A stretch of 33,555 nt of DNA from Aliiroseovarius marinus (GCF_004360145.1 NZ_SAIT01000024.1:1-33555); one strand, 5' to 3'; shown: positions 16,756-25,512, numbered from the stretch's first letter. Notes: generated by a model not told the origin, from the letters alone. Numbers and translations: made by a program.

Positions 16756-18261
16756 ATGAATCTGGCGCATTGGCTAGAGCGCACAGCACAAGTGCATGGC
16801 GACCGGCCCGCAGTGTTTCGCGGGGGTGATCAGATTTTTACCTATGATGGGTTTTTCCGCGCGGCGCAGGGGCTGGCGGCGGGTTTGGCCGCGCGTGGGG
16901 TAGGCCCCGGCGACCGCGTGGCTCTGTTCATGAAGAACTGTCCGCAATATCTGTTGGGATTCTACGGCGTGTGGGGGTTGGGTGCGGCGGTGGTGCCGAT
17001 CAATGCCAAGCTCCACCCGAAAGAGGCTGCTTTTATCCTCGAGAACTCGGGCGCCAAGCTGGTCTTGGTGACGGATGACTTAGCCGATGGGCTTGCCGAC
17101 GTGACCGACGTTCCCCTTGTTCGCGTCGAACGCCCTGAATTTGTCGAACTGTTCATGCACGAGCCGCTGCCGGTGGCCGAGCGCGCGGGATCTGATTTGG
17201 CGTGGCTGTTCTATACATCCGGTACAACCGGGCAGCCCAAAGGCGTCTATATCAGTCACGAGATGATCCGCTCGACCTCTTTGTCCTATTTGTTGGATTG
17301 CGACGACGTTTCGCCCGATGATGGGGTCTTCTATATGGCGCCGATGAGCCACGGGGCCGGGATCTATTCACCGATCCACGTGGCGCGCGGGGCGCGGCAC
17401 ATAACGCCTGCCTCGGGTGGATTTGACGAGATTGAGCTTTTGGACACGGCGGAGGCACAAGGCCCGCTCCAGATGTTTATGGCGCCCACGATGGTGCGGC
17501 GGTTTACGGATATCGCGAAAGCGGCGGGGCGGCGCGGCGAGGGGATCAAGACCATCGTCTATGGCGGTGGCCCCATGTATCTGGCGGATATCGAAGATGC
17601 CGTCGACTGGTTTGGGCCGCGCTTCGTACAGATTTATGGGCAGGGCGAATGCCCGATGGCAATCACGGCCTTGCCGCGGGATGACGTCGCCGACCGCGCG
17701 CATCCGCGCTGGCGCGACCGTCTGGCCTCGGTCGGGCGGGCGCAAAGCGTGGTTGAGGTGCGGATCGGCGACGAGGCGGGCCAGCCCTTGCCCCCCGGAG
17801 GGGTGGGCGAGATCATGGTGCGCGGCACCCCCGTCATGCCCGGCTATTGGAATAATCCCGAGGCCACCGCGAAAACGCTGGTGAATGGCTGGCTGATGAC
17901 CGGCGACATGGGGTTTCTGGACGAAGACGGCTATCTGACCATGCGGGACCGGTCGAAAGACGTGATCATCTCGGGCGGGACAAACATCTACCCGCGCGAG
18001 GTGGAAGAGGCGCTGCTGACCCACCCGGATGTGCACGAGGTCAGCGTGGTCGGTCGCCCAAGTGCCGAGTGGGGCGAAGACGTGGTGGCGTTCGTTGTGC
18101 TGGTGGAAGGGGTTGCGTTGAACGAGGCCGCGCTGGACGCGCACTGTCTTGAAAACATTGCCCGGTTCAAGCGGCCCAAAGTCTATTTTGCGCTGCCTGA
18201 GCTGCCCAAGAACAACTATGGCAAAGTGTTGAAAACCGAGCTGCGCAAGCTGTGTGAATAA
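16756..18261 (+). CDS. AMP-forming acyl-CoA synthetase (ANL superfamily)
   Basis: A 501-residue adenylate-forming ligase. The phosphate-binding loop is YTSGTTGQPKG, the aromatic/A5 motif is YGQGECPMAI, and A7/A8 is TGDMGFLDEDGYLTMRDRSKDVIISGG. The catalytic A10 lysine is Lys490 in PKNNYGKVLK. It converts a carboxylic acid to its CoA thioester via an acyl-adenylate. The exact acid cannot be read; medium- or long-chain fatty acids, or aromatic acids, are typical of this subgroup. A strong ribosome site (AAAGGGAGG) precedes the ATG. The gene is divergent from a PAS-LuxR regulator and ends at a strong terminator. Confidence 0.92.
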   Translation: MNLAHWLERTAQVHGDRPAVFRGGDQIFTYDGFFRAAQGLAAGLAARGVGPGDRVALFMKNCPQYLLGFYGVWGLGAAVVPINAKLHPKEAAFILENSGAKLVLVTDDLADGLADVTDVPLVRVERPEFVELFMHEPLPVAERAGSDLAWLFYTSGTTGQPKGVYISHEMIRSTSLSYLLDCDDVSPDDGVFYMAPMSHGAGIYSPIHVARGARHITPASGGFDEIELLDTAEAQGPLQMFMAPTMVRRFTDIAKAAGRRGEGIKTIVYGGGPMYLADIEDAVDWFGPRFVQIYGQGECPMAITALPRDDVADRAHPRWRDRLASVGRAQSVVEVRIGDEAGQPLPPGGVGEIMVRGTPVMPGYWNNPEATAKTLVNGWLMTGDMGFLDEDGYLTMRDRSKDVIISGGTNIYPREVEEALLTHPDVHEVSVVGRPSAEWGEDVVAFVVLVEGVALNEAALDAHCLENIARFKRPKVYFALPELPKNNYGKVLKTELRKLCE

Positions 18262-18297
18262 AAAAGGCGCGCCGTGTCTGGCGCGCCTTTTTTGTTT
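18261..18297. terminator. Bidirectional intrinsic terminator
   Basis: AAAAAGGCGCGCC pairs with GGCGCGCCTTTTT around a 6-base loop, with a T-run on either strand. It ends the acyl-CoA synthetase gene on the plus strand and the lipoprotein gene on the minus strand. Confidence 0.93.
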
Positions 18298-18310
18298 TAT
18301 GCTGTCCTGA

Positions 18311-18595
18311 TCAGACCGGGCAGGGCGCGGTGCGATAGGTGCCGTCGCCATTCGAATAGGCGCACTGGTTGGTGTGATAGTTGCGGGCCACCATGATGCC
18401 AGCGGCAGCGCCGGCCAGCGTGGTCAGAACCGTCCAGTTCTTGTTAGCGCCAATGGCGTTGGCGGTGATCAGGCCGGCACCGATACCGGCGACGCCACCG
18501 ATGATGGTTTTCTCTTGATCGGTCAGCGGGCGGCTCATGCAGGCGGTCAGCGCCAGCGAGGCCACACAAGCAAGGGTCAGTACGGATTTCTTCAT
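18311..18595 (-). CDS. Small outer-membrane-type lipoprotein with glycine zipper
   Basis: A 94-residue protein with a lipoprotein signal peptide and lipobox LTAC, so Cys19 is the likely lipidated residue. A glycine-zipper-like stretch follows (IIGGVAGIGAGLITANAIG, then LAGAAAGIMVA), reminiscent of the 17-kDa surface antigen/SlyB type. Two cysteines sit in the C-terminal tail (NQCAYSNGDGTYRTAPCPV) and could form a disulfide. The ribosome site GGAGG lies before the ATG. Its role is unknown; such lipoproteins usually sit in the outer membrane. It ends at a bidirectional terminator. Confidence 0.85.
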   Translation of the reverse strand: MKKSVLTLACVASLALTACMSRPLTDQEKTIIGGVAGIGAGLITANAIGANKNWTVLTTLAGAAAGIMVARNYHTNQCAYSNGDGTYRTAPCPV

Positions 18596-18880
18596 GTTAT
18601 CCTCCAGGATGAAAGGCTGTTTTCATACTCTTTCTAGGGGATTTGAAGGTCAAGGACACATATCGGCGCAGTGCGGCCAGATCCCGGCGGGAATTTGCCA
18701 CCCAATTCGGGCGGTGTCTTCTGTAGATTTGTTAATGTGGAATTGTATTCACGTTCACCTTTGAAAAATGCATGTTAAGGCGCTACAAAGGCATAATCTT
18801 TTTGTAAACACACTTGAAGGGTTCTGGTGTAAATTGAAAACGCCGCCGGCCCCCATGAACGCATCGCAAAGTGACGATCT

Positions 18881-20221
18881 ATGCCGCATTCCAGACTAAC
18901 CGGAAGCCGAATTCGCGAACGTAGGCTTGTGCTGGGCCTGAAGCAAGCTGCGCTTGCCAAAGAGGTCGGGATTTCCGCTGCCTATCTGAACCTGATCGAG
19001 CATAACCGCCGCCGGGTGGGGGACAGTCTTCTAGAAGCTCTGGCGAAGGCGCTGAAGACCGATCCGGCCGTGCTGGCAGAAGGCGCCGAGGCGGCGCTGT
19101 TAGGTGCGCTGAGCGAGGCGGACAAACGACTGCCGCAAGCGCAGGCAGAACTTGACCGGTCCGAGGATTTTGCAGGGCGATTTCCCGGTTGGGCGTCGTT
19201 GGTTATGGCGCAGAACCAGCGGATCCAAGAACTTGAACAGATGGTCGAGGCACTGTCTGATCGCCTGACCCATGACCCTGAATTGGCCGCGTCTTTGCAC
19301 GAAGTAATCTCGGCGGTGACCGCGATCCGGTCGACCGCCGCCATTCTGTCCGGCGGTGGCGAGGTTGATCAGGAATGGCAGGATCGCTTCCTGCGCAACA
19401 TGCGGGACGAGGGGATGCGCCTATCCAGTGCCGCGCAGGGCTTGGTCGAATTCTTGGATGCGGGCAGCAGCGAAGAGGTTGTCCCCATTGGGCCGTCGGA
19501 AGAGCTGGCGACATTTCTGGATGCGAACGACCACTTCTTCCCCGACCTTGAAGCCCCATCTGCGTGGAAGGCTGGTGCGCGGGATCAGGCCATTGCGGCG
19601 GTGATTGCGGAAAGCGCGGCGCTGACCTCGCGCGAGGCACAGGACATGGCGCGGCATTTCCTGTTGCAATATATCGAAGATGCAGAGGCGATGCCCATAC
19701 AGGCCTTCCAGACCGCGCGCACGGCGCATAGGTGGGATCCGGCGGCTCTGGCCCGCGAGTTCCGGCAATCCTTGCCGTCTGTCATGCGACGCATCGCCTT
19801 TTTGCCGCCGACCTCGGATGGGACGGTGGCGGGGCTTATAAGCTGCGATGGCGCGGGTGCCTTGGTCGTCCGCAAAGCCGTGCCGGGGTTTGCCTTGCCG
19901 CGCTTTGGCGCGGCCTGTCCGTACTGGCCGCTGTTCCAAGCTTTGGCGCAGCCGGAACGCCCTATTCGTGCCGTGGTCCGTCAGCCTGGAGGCGCGCGTC
20001 GTCGCCATGTCTGTCAGGCGGTGTGCGTGCAGCAGGATGCGCTGTCCTTTGACCGCCCACCCGTCTACGAGGCTTATATGCTGATCCGCGAATTGGACGA
20101 CGCGCTGGATGGCGACGCGCTGTCCCATGCTGCCCCGATCGAAGTCGGTTCCACCTGTCGGGTGTGCCCACGCACTGATTGTGCCGCCCGCCGCGAGGCG
20201 ACAATCCTGTCGGCCGGGTAA
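18881..20221 (+). CDS. XRE-family regulator with kinase-dimerisation-like middle segment and DUF2083-like C-terminus
   Basis: A 446-residue protein. An N-terminal XRE helix-turn-helix (about 8-62, IRERRLVLGLKQAALAKEVG) resembles short-chain fatty acid regulators. Residues 108-192 contain a coiled segment followed by LHEVISAVTAIRSTAAIL (His140) and EGMRLSSAAQGLVEFLD, which look like the two helices of a histidine-kinase DHp domain. The C-terminal part, with ACPYWPLFQAL and a final CRVCPRTDC, fits DUF2083. No HExxH protease motif of the IrrE type was seen. The ATG is preceded in frame by TGA and has only a weak ribosome site. It is followed by a response regulator and a histidine kinase. The XRE/DUF2083 assignment is firm; the DHp resemblance is my observation. 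Confidence 0.85.
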   Translation: MPHSRLTGSRIRERRLVLGLKQAALAKEVGISAAYLNLIEHNRRRVGDSLLEALAKALKTDPAVLAEGAEAALLGALSEADKRLPQAQAELDRSEDFAGRFPGWASLVMAQNQRIQELEQMVEALSDRLTHDPELAASLHEVISAVTAIRSTAAILSGGGEVDQEWQDRFLRNMRDEGMRLSSAAQGLVEFLDAGSSEEVVPIGPSEELATFLDANDHFFPDLEAPSAWKAGARDQAIAAVIAESAALTSREAQDMARHFLLQYIEDAEAMPIQAFQTARTAHRWDPAALAREFRQSLPSVMRRIAFLPPTSDGTVAGLISCDGAGALVVRKAVPGFALPRFGAACPYWPLFQALAQPERPIRAVVRQPGGARRRHVCQAVCVQQDALSFDRPPVYEAYMLIRELDDALDGDALSHAAPIEVGSTCRVCPRTDCAARREATILSAG

Positions 20222-20341
20222 TTTTGCCGTTATTTCAAGGCCGCATCCCGGCCGTTCAGGCGTGTTTTACTTGATTGCGGCCATGATCTTGGCGATAGTC
20301 GCTGGACGGTGCGGGCATGTCGCATCCCGGGGGAGGGGCTT

Positions 20342-20710
20342 ATGAAAAGACAGGTGCTGGTCATCGAGGATGAACCGAACATCGCCGAGGCCATCAGCTT
20401 TATCCTTAGTCGCGACGGTTGGAGCGTCTCGACCCATGCCAGTGGCACAACTGCGGTTCAGGCTGTGCGGGATGCCAAACCCGATGTTCTGATCCTTGAC
20501 GTGATGCTGCCCGGCAAGTCGGGCTATGACATTCTACAGGACCTGCGCAGCGCCGATGACACCCGCGCACTTCCGGTTTTGATGCTGACCGCACGCGGGC
20601 AGAAAACAGACCGCGATCTTGCCGAGCGGCTGGGTGTGAACCGGTTCATGACCAAACCCTTCTCGAATTCTGAAATACTGACGAACCTGCGCGAGCTGGT
20701 TGGAGGCTAA
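20342..20710 (+). CDS. Single-domain response regulator (CheY-like receiver)
   Basis: A 122-residue receiver domain without an output domain. The acidic pair is Asp10/Glu11, the phospho-acceptor Asp53 in LILDVMLPGKSG, the switch Thr83 in MLTARGQ and Lys105 in MTKPF. The start at 20342 (MKRQVLVIEDEP) follows GGGAGGGG; an upstream in-frame start at 20309 would add 11 residues without domain support. It is separated from the upstream XRE gene by 120 bases and is followed after 6 bases by a small membrane protein and then a histidine kinase, its obvious phosphodonor. Output must go through protein partners. Confidence 0.93.
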   Translation: MKRQVLVIEDEPNIAEAISFILSRDGWSVSTHASGTTAVQAVRDAKPDVLILDVMLPGKSGYDILQDLRSADDTRALPVLMLTARGQKTDRDLAERLGVNRFMTKPFSNSEILTNLRELVGG

Positions 20711-20716
20711 CCACGC

Positions 20717-21010
20717 ATGAGGTCCCAGCGTGAACCCTTGTTCCTAGCGCGCCAAAGCTATCGCCGGCGCCGAGTCGAGGATGCCGCGCGACTGCTGCCT
20801 CTGCTGGGTGTGGTTCTGTTTCTTTTGCCCCTGATGGTTGGGGGAGAGATCGGGTCGGTGCGCCTTGCGTTTGTCTTTTCGTCTTGGTTCATCCTGATCC
20901 TGTCTGCCATGTTGCTGGCCCGCCATCTTGGACGTGACGCCGAGCAACGCCCCATCGGTTCGCAGTCCAAACCGCTTGCACCCTCGGAAGACCCGGCAGG
21001 GCGCCGCTAA
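20717..21010 (+). CDS. Small two-helix membrane protein of unknown function
   Basis: A 97-residue protein not assigned to a known family. A basic N-terminus (RQSYRRRR) precedes two predicted membrane helices (LLPLLGVVLFLLPLMVGG and LAFVFSSWFILILSAMLLA), then a hydrophilic tail. The size and helix number recall small partner proteins found beside SLC5-type transporters, but no specific match was recognised. Its TAA overlaps the ATG of the SLC5-kinase gene by one base, so translation is coupled; a role in assembly or signalling of that kinase is plausible but inferred. Confidence 0.8.
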   Translation: MRSQREPLFLARQSYRRRRVEDAARLLPLLGVVLFLLPLMVGGEIGSVRLAFVFSSWFILILSAMLLARHLGRDAEQRPIGSQSKPLAPSEDPAGRR

Positions 21011-23748
21011 TGCTGACATTCAACACGCTTGTCGGGGTCTGCTTCCTTTATGTCATCATGTTGTTTCTGGTGGCGTTTGTGGCCGACAAACGCGCGCGGC
21101 GCAGCAAGGTGCGGTTCCTCTCGTCCCCGATGATCTACACGCTGTCGCTGTCGGTCTATTGTACCGCGTGGACCTTCTATGGCGCGGTCGGATACGCGGC
21201 GCGCTCGGGGTTGGAGTTCGTGACCATCTATCTAGGTCCGACCTTGGTGATGATTGGATGGTGGTGGTTCCTGCGCAAACTGGTGCGGGTAGGGCGCAGC
21301 CAGCGCGTGACGTCGATCGCCGACTTGGTCTCGTCCCGCTATGGCAAGTCAAACTTGTTGGGCGTGCTGGTGACCCTGATCGCGGTGATCGGCACGACGC
21401 CCTATATCGCGCTCCAGCTGCAATCCGTGACGCTGTCCTTCGCCGTCTTTGCCCGCGACCGGTCTGCGGGGTGGGTCATTCCAGACCTTGAGCAAACTGC
21501 GATTTGGGTGGCCGGCGGACTGGCCCTGTTTACGATCCTCTTTGGGACGCGAAACCTTGACGTGAATGAACGCCATCACGGTGTTGTCACCGCCATCGCG
21601 GTCGAGGCCGTGGTGAAGCTTGTCGCGCTGATGGCGGTCGGGATCTTCGTGGTTTGGGGCATTGGCGGCGGGTCGCAGGGCATTTCCGCCGCGATACAAC
21701 AGGCCATTCAAGCCGCCCCCGAGGGCGCGTGGTCCCTGCAAGGCGGGCGCTGGGTCGGTCTGACCTTTCTATCTGCAGCCGCCTTCCTGACCCTGCCGCG
21801 CATGTTCCAGGTTCTGGTGGTTGAGAATGTGGATGAACGGCAGCTGGCCACAGCCTCGTGGGCGTTCCCGCTGTATCTGTTCCTGATGAGCCTTTTCGTC
21901 ATTCCCATCGCCGTTGTGGGCTTGGCGATCTTGCCAAAGGGCGAAAACCCCGACCTCTTTGTGCTGACTCTGCCGCTTTACTTCGAGAGGGACGGGCTGG
22001 CGATGCTGGCCTTCCTTGGCGGTTTCAGCTCGGCCACCTCGATGGTGATCGTGGCCTCGATCGCGCTGGCGACGATGGTGTCGAACCACATCATCATGCC
22101 TTTGTGGCTGTCGACCCGGCTTGGCGTGGACGCGTCAGAATACCGAGACGCCCGTCAGATCCTGCTCTCAGCCCGTCGCTTGTCCATCGTGGGCATCCTT
22201 GCGCTGGGCTATTTCTATTACCGCATTTCGGGCGGGGGGGCCGCATTGGCGGCCATCGGTCTGATCTCGTTTGCTGGCGTCGCACAGGTGCTGCCCGCGA
22301 TGGCTGGCGGGTTGTTCTGGCGCGGCGCGTCGCGCAGCGGGGCCGTGGCGGGCCTGATCACTGGCTTTGTCATTTGGGCCTACACGCTGTTCTTGCCCAG
22401 CTTCGGCGAGGCGGGCGTGATGAGCGCCTCGATGTTGGCAGACGGCCCGTGGGGGATCGCGGCCCTGCGCCCGCAGGCCTTGTTCGGTGTAGATGGGCTG
22501 GACCCGGTCGTGCACGCGCTGTTTTGGTCTTTGATCCTGAACTGTTCGGTGTTCGTCTCGGTCTCGCTACTGTCCTTCCCCAGCCCGCTCGAGCGTTTGC
22601 AGGCGGCCCAGTTTGTCAATGTGCTGGACCAATCCGGCCCGGCTCGCGGGCGTAGTTTCAACGCGGCCACGTCGGAAGACCTGTTGGTGATGGCGCAAGA
22701 AATCATGGGCTCGGATCAGGCGCAGGCGTGGTTTCAGGCGCAGGCCGAACAGCAGGGGAAACAGGGCTATCTGCCAGACACGACCCCGGATTTCATTGGG
22801 CGATTGGAGCGCGAGCTATCGGGTCTTGTCGGCACCGCAACCGCCCACGCCATGATTGGGCAGATCTTGGGCGGTACGACCGTGTCGGTGGATGACTTGC
22901 TGGCCGTGGCGGATGAAACCCAGCAGATGCTGGAGCAGACCTCGCAACTGGAAGCCAAGCAGTTGGAGCTGACCACCACAGCGCGCCAGCTGTCCGAGGT
23001 GAACGAAAAGCTGACCCAGCTGTCGATCCAGAAGGACGCGTTCCTCAGCCAGATCAGCCACGAATTGCGCACGCCCATGACCTCGATCCGGGCGTTTTCG
23101 GAAATCCTGCGGGATGGAGGGGCAAATGATCCCGAGGCCGCCGCGCGGCACGCCTCGATCATCCATGACGAAAGCGTGCGCCTGACGCGGCTGCTGGACG
23201 ACCTTCTGGATCTCAGCGTGTTGGAAAATGGTCAGGTGCAGCTCTATCCGCGGCGCGAGGTGATGCGCGAGGTGCTGGACCGCGCGATTGCGGCCACAAG
23301 CTCGGTCATTGATCAGGAAAAGATGCATATCCACCGCAATCGTTCGGACGAGGGGGTGGCGCTGTATACGGATACAGACCGGCTGGCGCAGGTGTTCATC
23401 AACCTGATTTCAAACGCCGCGAAATACTGCGATGCCAAGGACAAGCGGTTGGCGATCCGCGTGCGCCAACGCGGCGGGCGGCTGCAAGTGGATTTCGTCG
23501 ACAATGGCAGCGGTGTGCCCTTGGAAAGCCAGTCGATGATTTTCGAGAAGTTCTCGCGCCTGTCCGATCAGGCGGCCGCAGGCGGTGCGGGCCTTGGCTT
23601 GGCCATTTGCCGCGAGATCATGGACAAATTGGATGGGTCCATCACCTATCTGCCGGGGCAAAGTGGGGCCGCGTTCCGCGTGACACTGCCAATTGGCACG
23701 CAATCCCCATTTGGCCGCACATGGCCGTCAGACATCAATCATTTATAA
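21010..23748 (+). CDS. SLC5-type transporter fused to histidine kinase (CbrA-like)
   Basis: A 912-residue inner-membrane sensor. Residues 1 to about 535 form a sodium/solute symporter (SLC5) domain with many membrane segments (for example YTLSLSVYCTAWTFYGAVGY near the start). A linker and coiled coil (about 640-675) lead to HisKA with His684 in SHELRTPMTSIRAFSEIL. The HATPase has N-box NLISNAAKYC (from 798), DNGSGVP (831-837) and GGAGLGLAICREI. No PAS domain or C-terminal receiver was recognised, unlike some CbrA relatives. The architecture suggests that transport or ligand occupancy drives autophosphorylation and transfer to the single-domain response regulator encoded upstream. The ligand is unknown; amino acids or carboxylates are typical for the family. 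Confidence 0.93.
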   Translation: MLTFNTLVGVCFLYVIMLFLVAFVADKRARRSKVRFLSSPMIYTLSLSVYCTAWTFYGAVGYAARSGLEFVTIYLGPTLVMIGWWWFLRKLVRVGRSQRVTSIADLVSSRYGKSNLLGVLVTLIAVIGTTPYIALQLQSVTLSFAVFARDRSAGWVIPDLEQTAIWVAGGLALFTILFGTRNLDVNERHHGVVTAIAVEAVVKLVALMAVGIFVVWGIGGGSQGISAAIQQAIQAAPEGAWSLQGGRWVGLTFLSAAAFLTLPRMFQVLVVENVDERQLATASWAFPLYLFLMSLFVIPIAVVGLAILPKGENPDLFVLTLPLYFERDGLAMLAFLGGFSSATSMVIVASIALATMVSNHIIMPLWLSTRLGVDASEYRDARQILLSARRLSIVGILALGYFYYRISGGGAALAAIGLISFAGVAQVLPAMAGGLFWRGASRSGAVAGLITGFVIWAYTLFLPSFGEAGVMSASMLADGPWGIAALRPQALFGVDGLDPVVHALFWSLILNCSVFVSVSLLSFPSPLERLQAAQFVNVLDQSGPARGRSFNAATSEDLLVMAQEIMGSDQAQAWFQAQAEQQGKQGYLPDTTPDFIGRLERELSGLVGTATAHAMIGQILGGTTVSVDDLLAVADETQQMLEQTSQLEAKQLELTTTARQLSEVNEKLTQLSIQKDAFLSQISHELRTPMTSIRAFSEILRDGGANDPEAAARHASIIHDESVRLTRLLDDLLDLSVLENGQVQLYPRREVMREVLDRAIAATSSVIDQEKMHIHRNRSDEGVALYTDTDRLAQVFINLISNAAKYCDAKDKRLAIRVRQRGGRLQVDFVDNGSGVPLESQSMIFEKFSRLSDQAAAGGAGLGLAICREIMDKLDGSITYLPGQSGAAFRVTLPIGTQSPFGRTWPSDINHL

Positions 23749-23793
23749 ACCTTGTCTTGGCAGTGTCGAAGCGATCTATCGCGTGGAACTGAC

Positions 23794-24771
23794 ATGGCCG
23801 ATCCAGACACATTCAGCGTGTTGCAACGCAAAGCCGGGGCAGGGCAGCCGTCTTCGGATATTCCGCGCCTCTCGGCGACGGGGGCGTTGGGCAATGCACT
23901 GCGGCGCGCGGGGCAGGATGTGGCTCGTGTTCTGATCGCGGTGTCGTCAGTCGACCAAGGCAAGGCGGTGCTGGACGAGGTGTTGGATGATCTGCCAGAC
24001 AACGCGCTTCTGTGTCTGGTCGAAGGACCGGACAGCAGCTTCGGTCTGGCCGTTCTGGACCTTAGTTTAATGGCTGGATTGGTCGAGGCCCAGACGATCG
24101 GGAATGTCTCCAAAGCCGCGGTCACGGATCGTGCGCCGACGCGGACTGATGCGGCCATCTGCGCCGATTTTGTGGATCGCATGATGGAGTGTTTCGAGGT
24201 CGAGGCGCATGGCGCGAAACTGGACATCGTTCCTCAGGTCTCGGGTTATCGTTATGCGTTGCCGATTATGGATCCCGAAGTCATCTCGTTGACGCTGGCA
24301 AACGTTCACTATCATACGTTTCGGGCCGAACTGGATCTTGCGGGTGGCGCAAAACAGGGCGTGTTGACCGTGATCCTACCGTGCGAAGCCCCGGCCAGCA
24401 CCAAGCAAAGCCCTGCGCCCGACAGGGACGCGCCAGAGCACACAATCGCAGACGTGGCGATGAGCTGCCGGGCAGAACTGCGGGCGATTTTGCATCAGGT
24501 CCATCTGCCCGTCACGGACGTGGCAAATCTGGAAGTTGGAATGGTGATCCCTGTACCGCTTCAGGCGCTGGGACAGGTGGCGCTGCTGGATCCTGACGGT
24601 GAGGTTGTGACCACCTGCCGATTGGGGCGAATGCACGGCCAGCGCGCCCTGCGAATTGGCCCCGCGACCGATCCCCGCGTGGTGCCAATGATGCCTGAGC
24701 AGACGCTCGCGGGCGCGACCACAGCCCCCGCGTCGTCGCCCCCTGCACAGGCAGATATGCCGACCCCCTAA
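23794..24771 (+). CDS. FliM/FliN-like protein with C-terminal SpoA domain
   Basis: A 325-residue protein starting MADPDTFSVLQRKAG (ATG at 23794; upstream residues in the frame add nothing recognisable). The C-terminal part, from about 220 to 295 (AELRAILHQVHLPVTDVANL, LQALGQVALLDPDG, MHGQRALRIG), reads as a SpoA/FliMN_C domain, the C-ring fold that binds FliN and the export apparatus. The middle resembles a reduced FliM-like domain. No other flagellar gene is in the window; it follows a histidine kinase by 45 bases. It may be a switch-like accessory protein rather than the main FliM; a type III secretion relative is the other option. A Pro/Ala-rich tail follows. Confidence 0.7.
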   Translation: MADPDTFSVLQRKAGAGQPSSDIPRLSATGALGNALRRAGQDVARVLIAVSSVDQGKAVLDEVLDDLPDNALLCLVEGPDSSFGLAVLDLSLMAGLVEAQTIGNVSKAAVTDRAPTRTDAAICADFVDRMMECFEVEAHGAKLDIVPQVSGYRYALPIMDPEVISLTLANVHYHTFRAELDLAGGAKQGVLTVILPCEAPASTKQSPAPDRDAPEHTIADVAMSCRAELRAILHQVHLPVTDVANLEVGMVIPVPLQALGQVALLDPDGEVVTTCRLGRMHGQRALRIGPATDPRVVPMMPEQTLAGATTAPASSPPAQADMPTP

Positions 24772-24845
24772 AGCCTGAAATTGCTTGACCTGTATCAATG
24801 CAACGCGCCCTGTCTCGTTTCAAAGTCAGGGCAAAGGAGAACACT

Positions 24846-25172
24846 ATGGTAGATGTGAACAGGTACCGTGATATTCTGAACGCGCGGATGAAAGAATTGG
24901 ACAAGCGCCTTCACGAAATTGAAGACGAGTTGGACAGCCACCAGTCGAAGGACTGGGAAGAACTGGCAGTTGAGCGCGAAGAAGATGAGGTTTTGGAAGG
25001 TCTGGGAAATTCCGGCCAGAATGAAATCGCCATGATTCAGGCCGCTTTTGCCCGCATGGATGAGGGCGAGTTCGGCTATTGTGTCGAATGTGGCAACGAA
25101 ATCTCGGCCGAGCGGCTGAACGTGCTGCCGCACACGCCCTTCTGCCGCGACTGCGCCGCGAAGCACGCATAA
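24846..25172 (+). CDS. DksA/TraR family zinc-finger transcription factor
   Basis: A 108-residue DksA-like protein. An N-terminal helical region (RYRDILNARMKELDKRLHEI) precedes a complete C4 zinc finger, YCVECG and FCRDC, within GEFGYCVECGNEISAERL. Such proteins enter the RNA polymerase secondary channel and modulate transcription, often with ppGpp. It is shorter than E. coli DksA (151 residues) and closer to the short DksA/TraR paralogues. The start at 24846 follows AAAGGAG; a start at 24798 would add 16 residues that look like leader sequence. A perfect 12-bp hairpin lies at its 3' end. Confidence 0.9.
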   Translation: MVDVNRYRDILNARMKELDKRLHEIEDELDSHQSKDWEELAVEREEDEVLEGLGNSGQNEIAMIQAAFARMDEGEFGYCVECGNEISAERLNVLPHTPFCRDCAAKHA

Positions 25173-25174
25173 GG

Positions 25175-25208
25175 ACGATCGCCGCCAGTGGAGGGGCGGC
25201 GATCGTTT
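25175..25208 (+). terminator. Hairpin after the DksA-like gene
   Basis: ACGATCGCCGCC and GGCGGCGATCGT form a perfect 12-bp stem with an 8-base loop, followed only by TT. It is probably a terminator or 3'-end stabiliser. Confidence 0.65.
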
Positions 25209-25252
25209 CCCAGATGGGATCGTCCATCTGATGGCATAAAGGAGAGGATGCA

Positions 25253-25465
25253 ATGGCATTTGAAGAGCTTAAAGCCTCGATCAGTTTGATCTTGGACGAA
25301 ATCGCAAAACGCCCCGAGGACCGCCACGTCCTGCAAGAACAGCTGCGCGAAAAGATCGCCGAGTTGGATAAACTGGGCCTGCCGGTGCCCGAAGATATCC
25401 GCCGCTTCGAGAGCGAACTTGAAGAGGATGATTCCGACGACCTGTTCGACAACATGCCCGTTTGA
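25253..25465 (+). CDS. Small acidic conserved-looking protein of unknown function
   Basis: A 70-residue protein, not recognised as a named family. It is helical and highly charged (LKASISLILDEIAKRPEDRH, LREKIAELDKLGLPVPEDI) and ends in an acidic run (ELEEDDSDDLFD). There is no signal peptide or membrane helix. A strong ribosome site (AAAGGAGAGG) supports translation. It lies 80 bases after the DksA-like gene, beyond a hairpin, and before a fatty-acid oxidation gene with which it shares no obvious role. Confidence 0.72.
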   Translation: MAFEELKASISLILDEIAKRPEDRHVLQEQLREKIAELDKLGLPVPEDIRRFESELEEDDSDDLFDNMPV

Positions 25466-25496
25466 GCGGGCGTCGCAGTCACTTTTTGTGACAAAT

Positions 25497-25512
25497 CCGA
25501 CCAAACGGTCGG
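25497..25512. promoter_or_regulatory. Inverted repeat, candidate TetR-type operator upstream of the beta-oxidation gene
   Basis: CCGACCaaacGGTCGG is a perfect 6-bp inverted repeat with a 4-base spacer, 84 bases before the start of the hydratase/dehydrogenase gene. GACC/GGTC symmetry of this size is typical of TetR-family sites. No regulator gene is adjacent. Confidence 0.35.
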
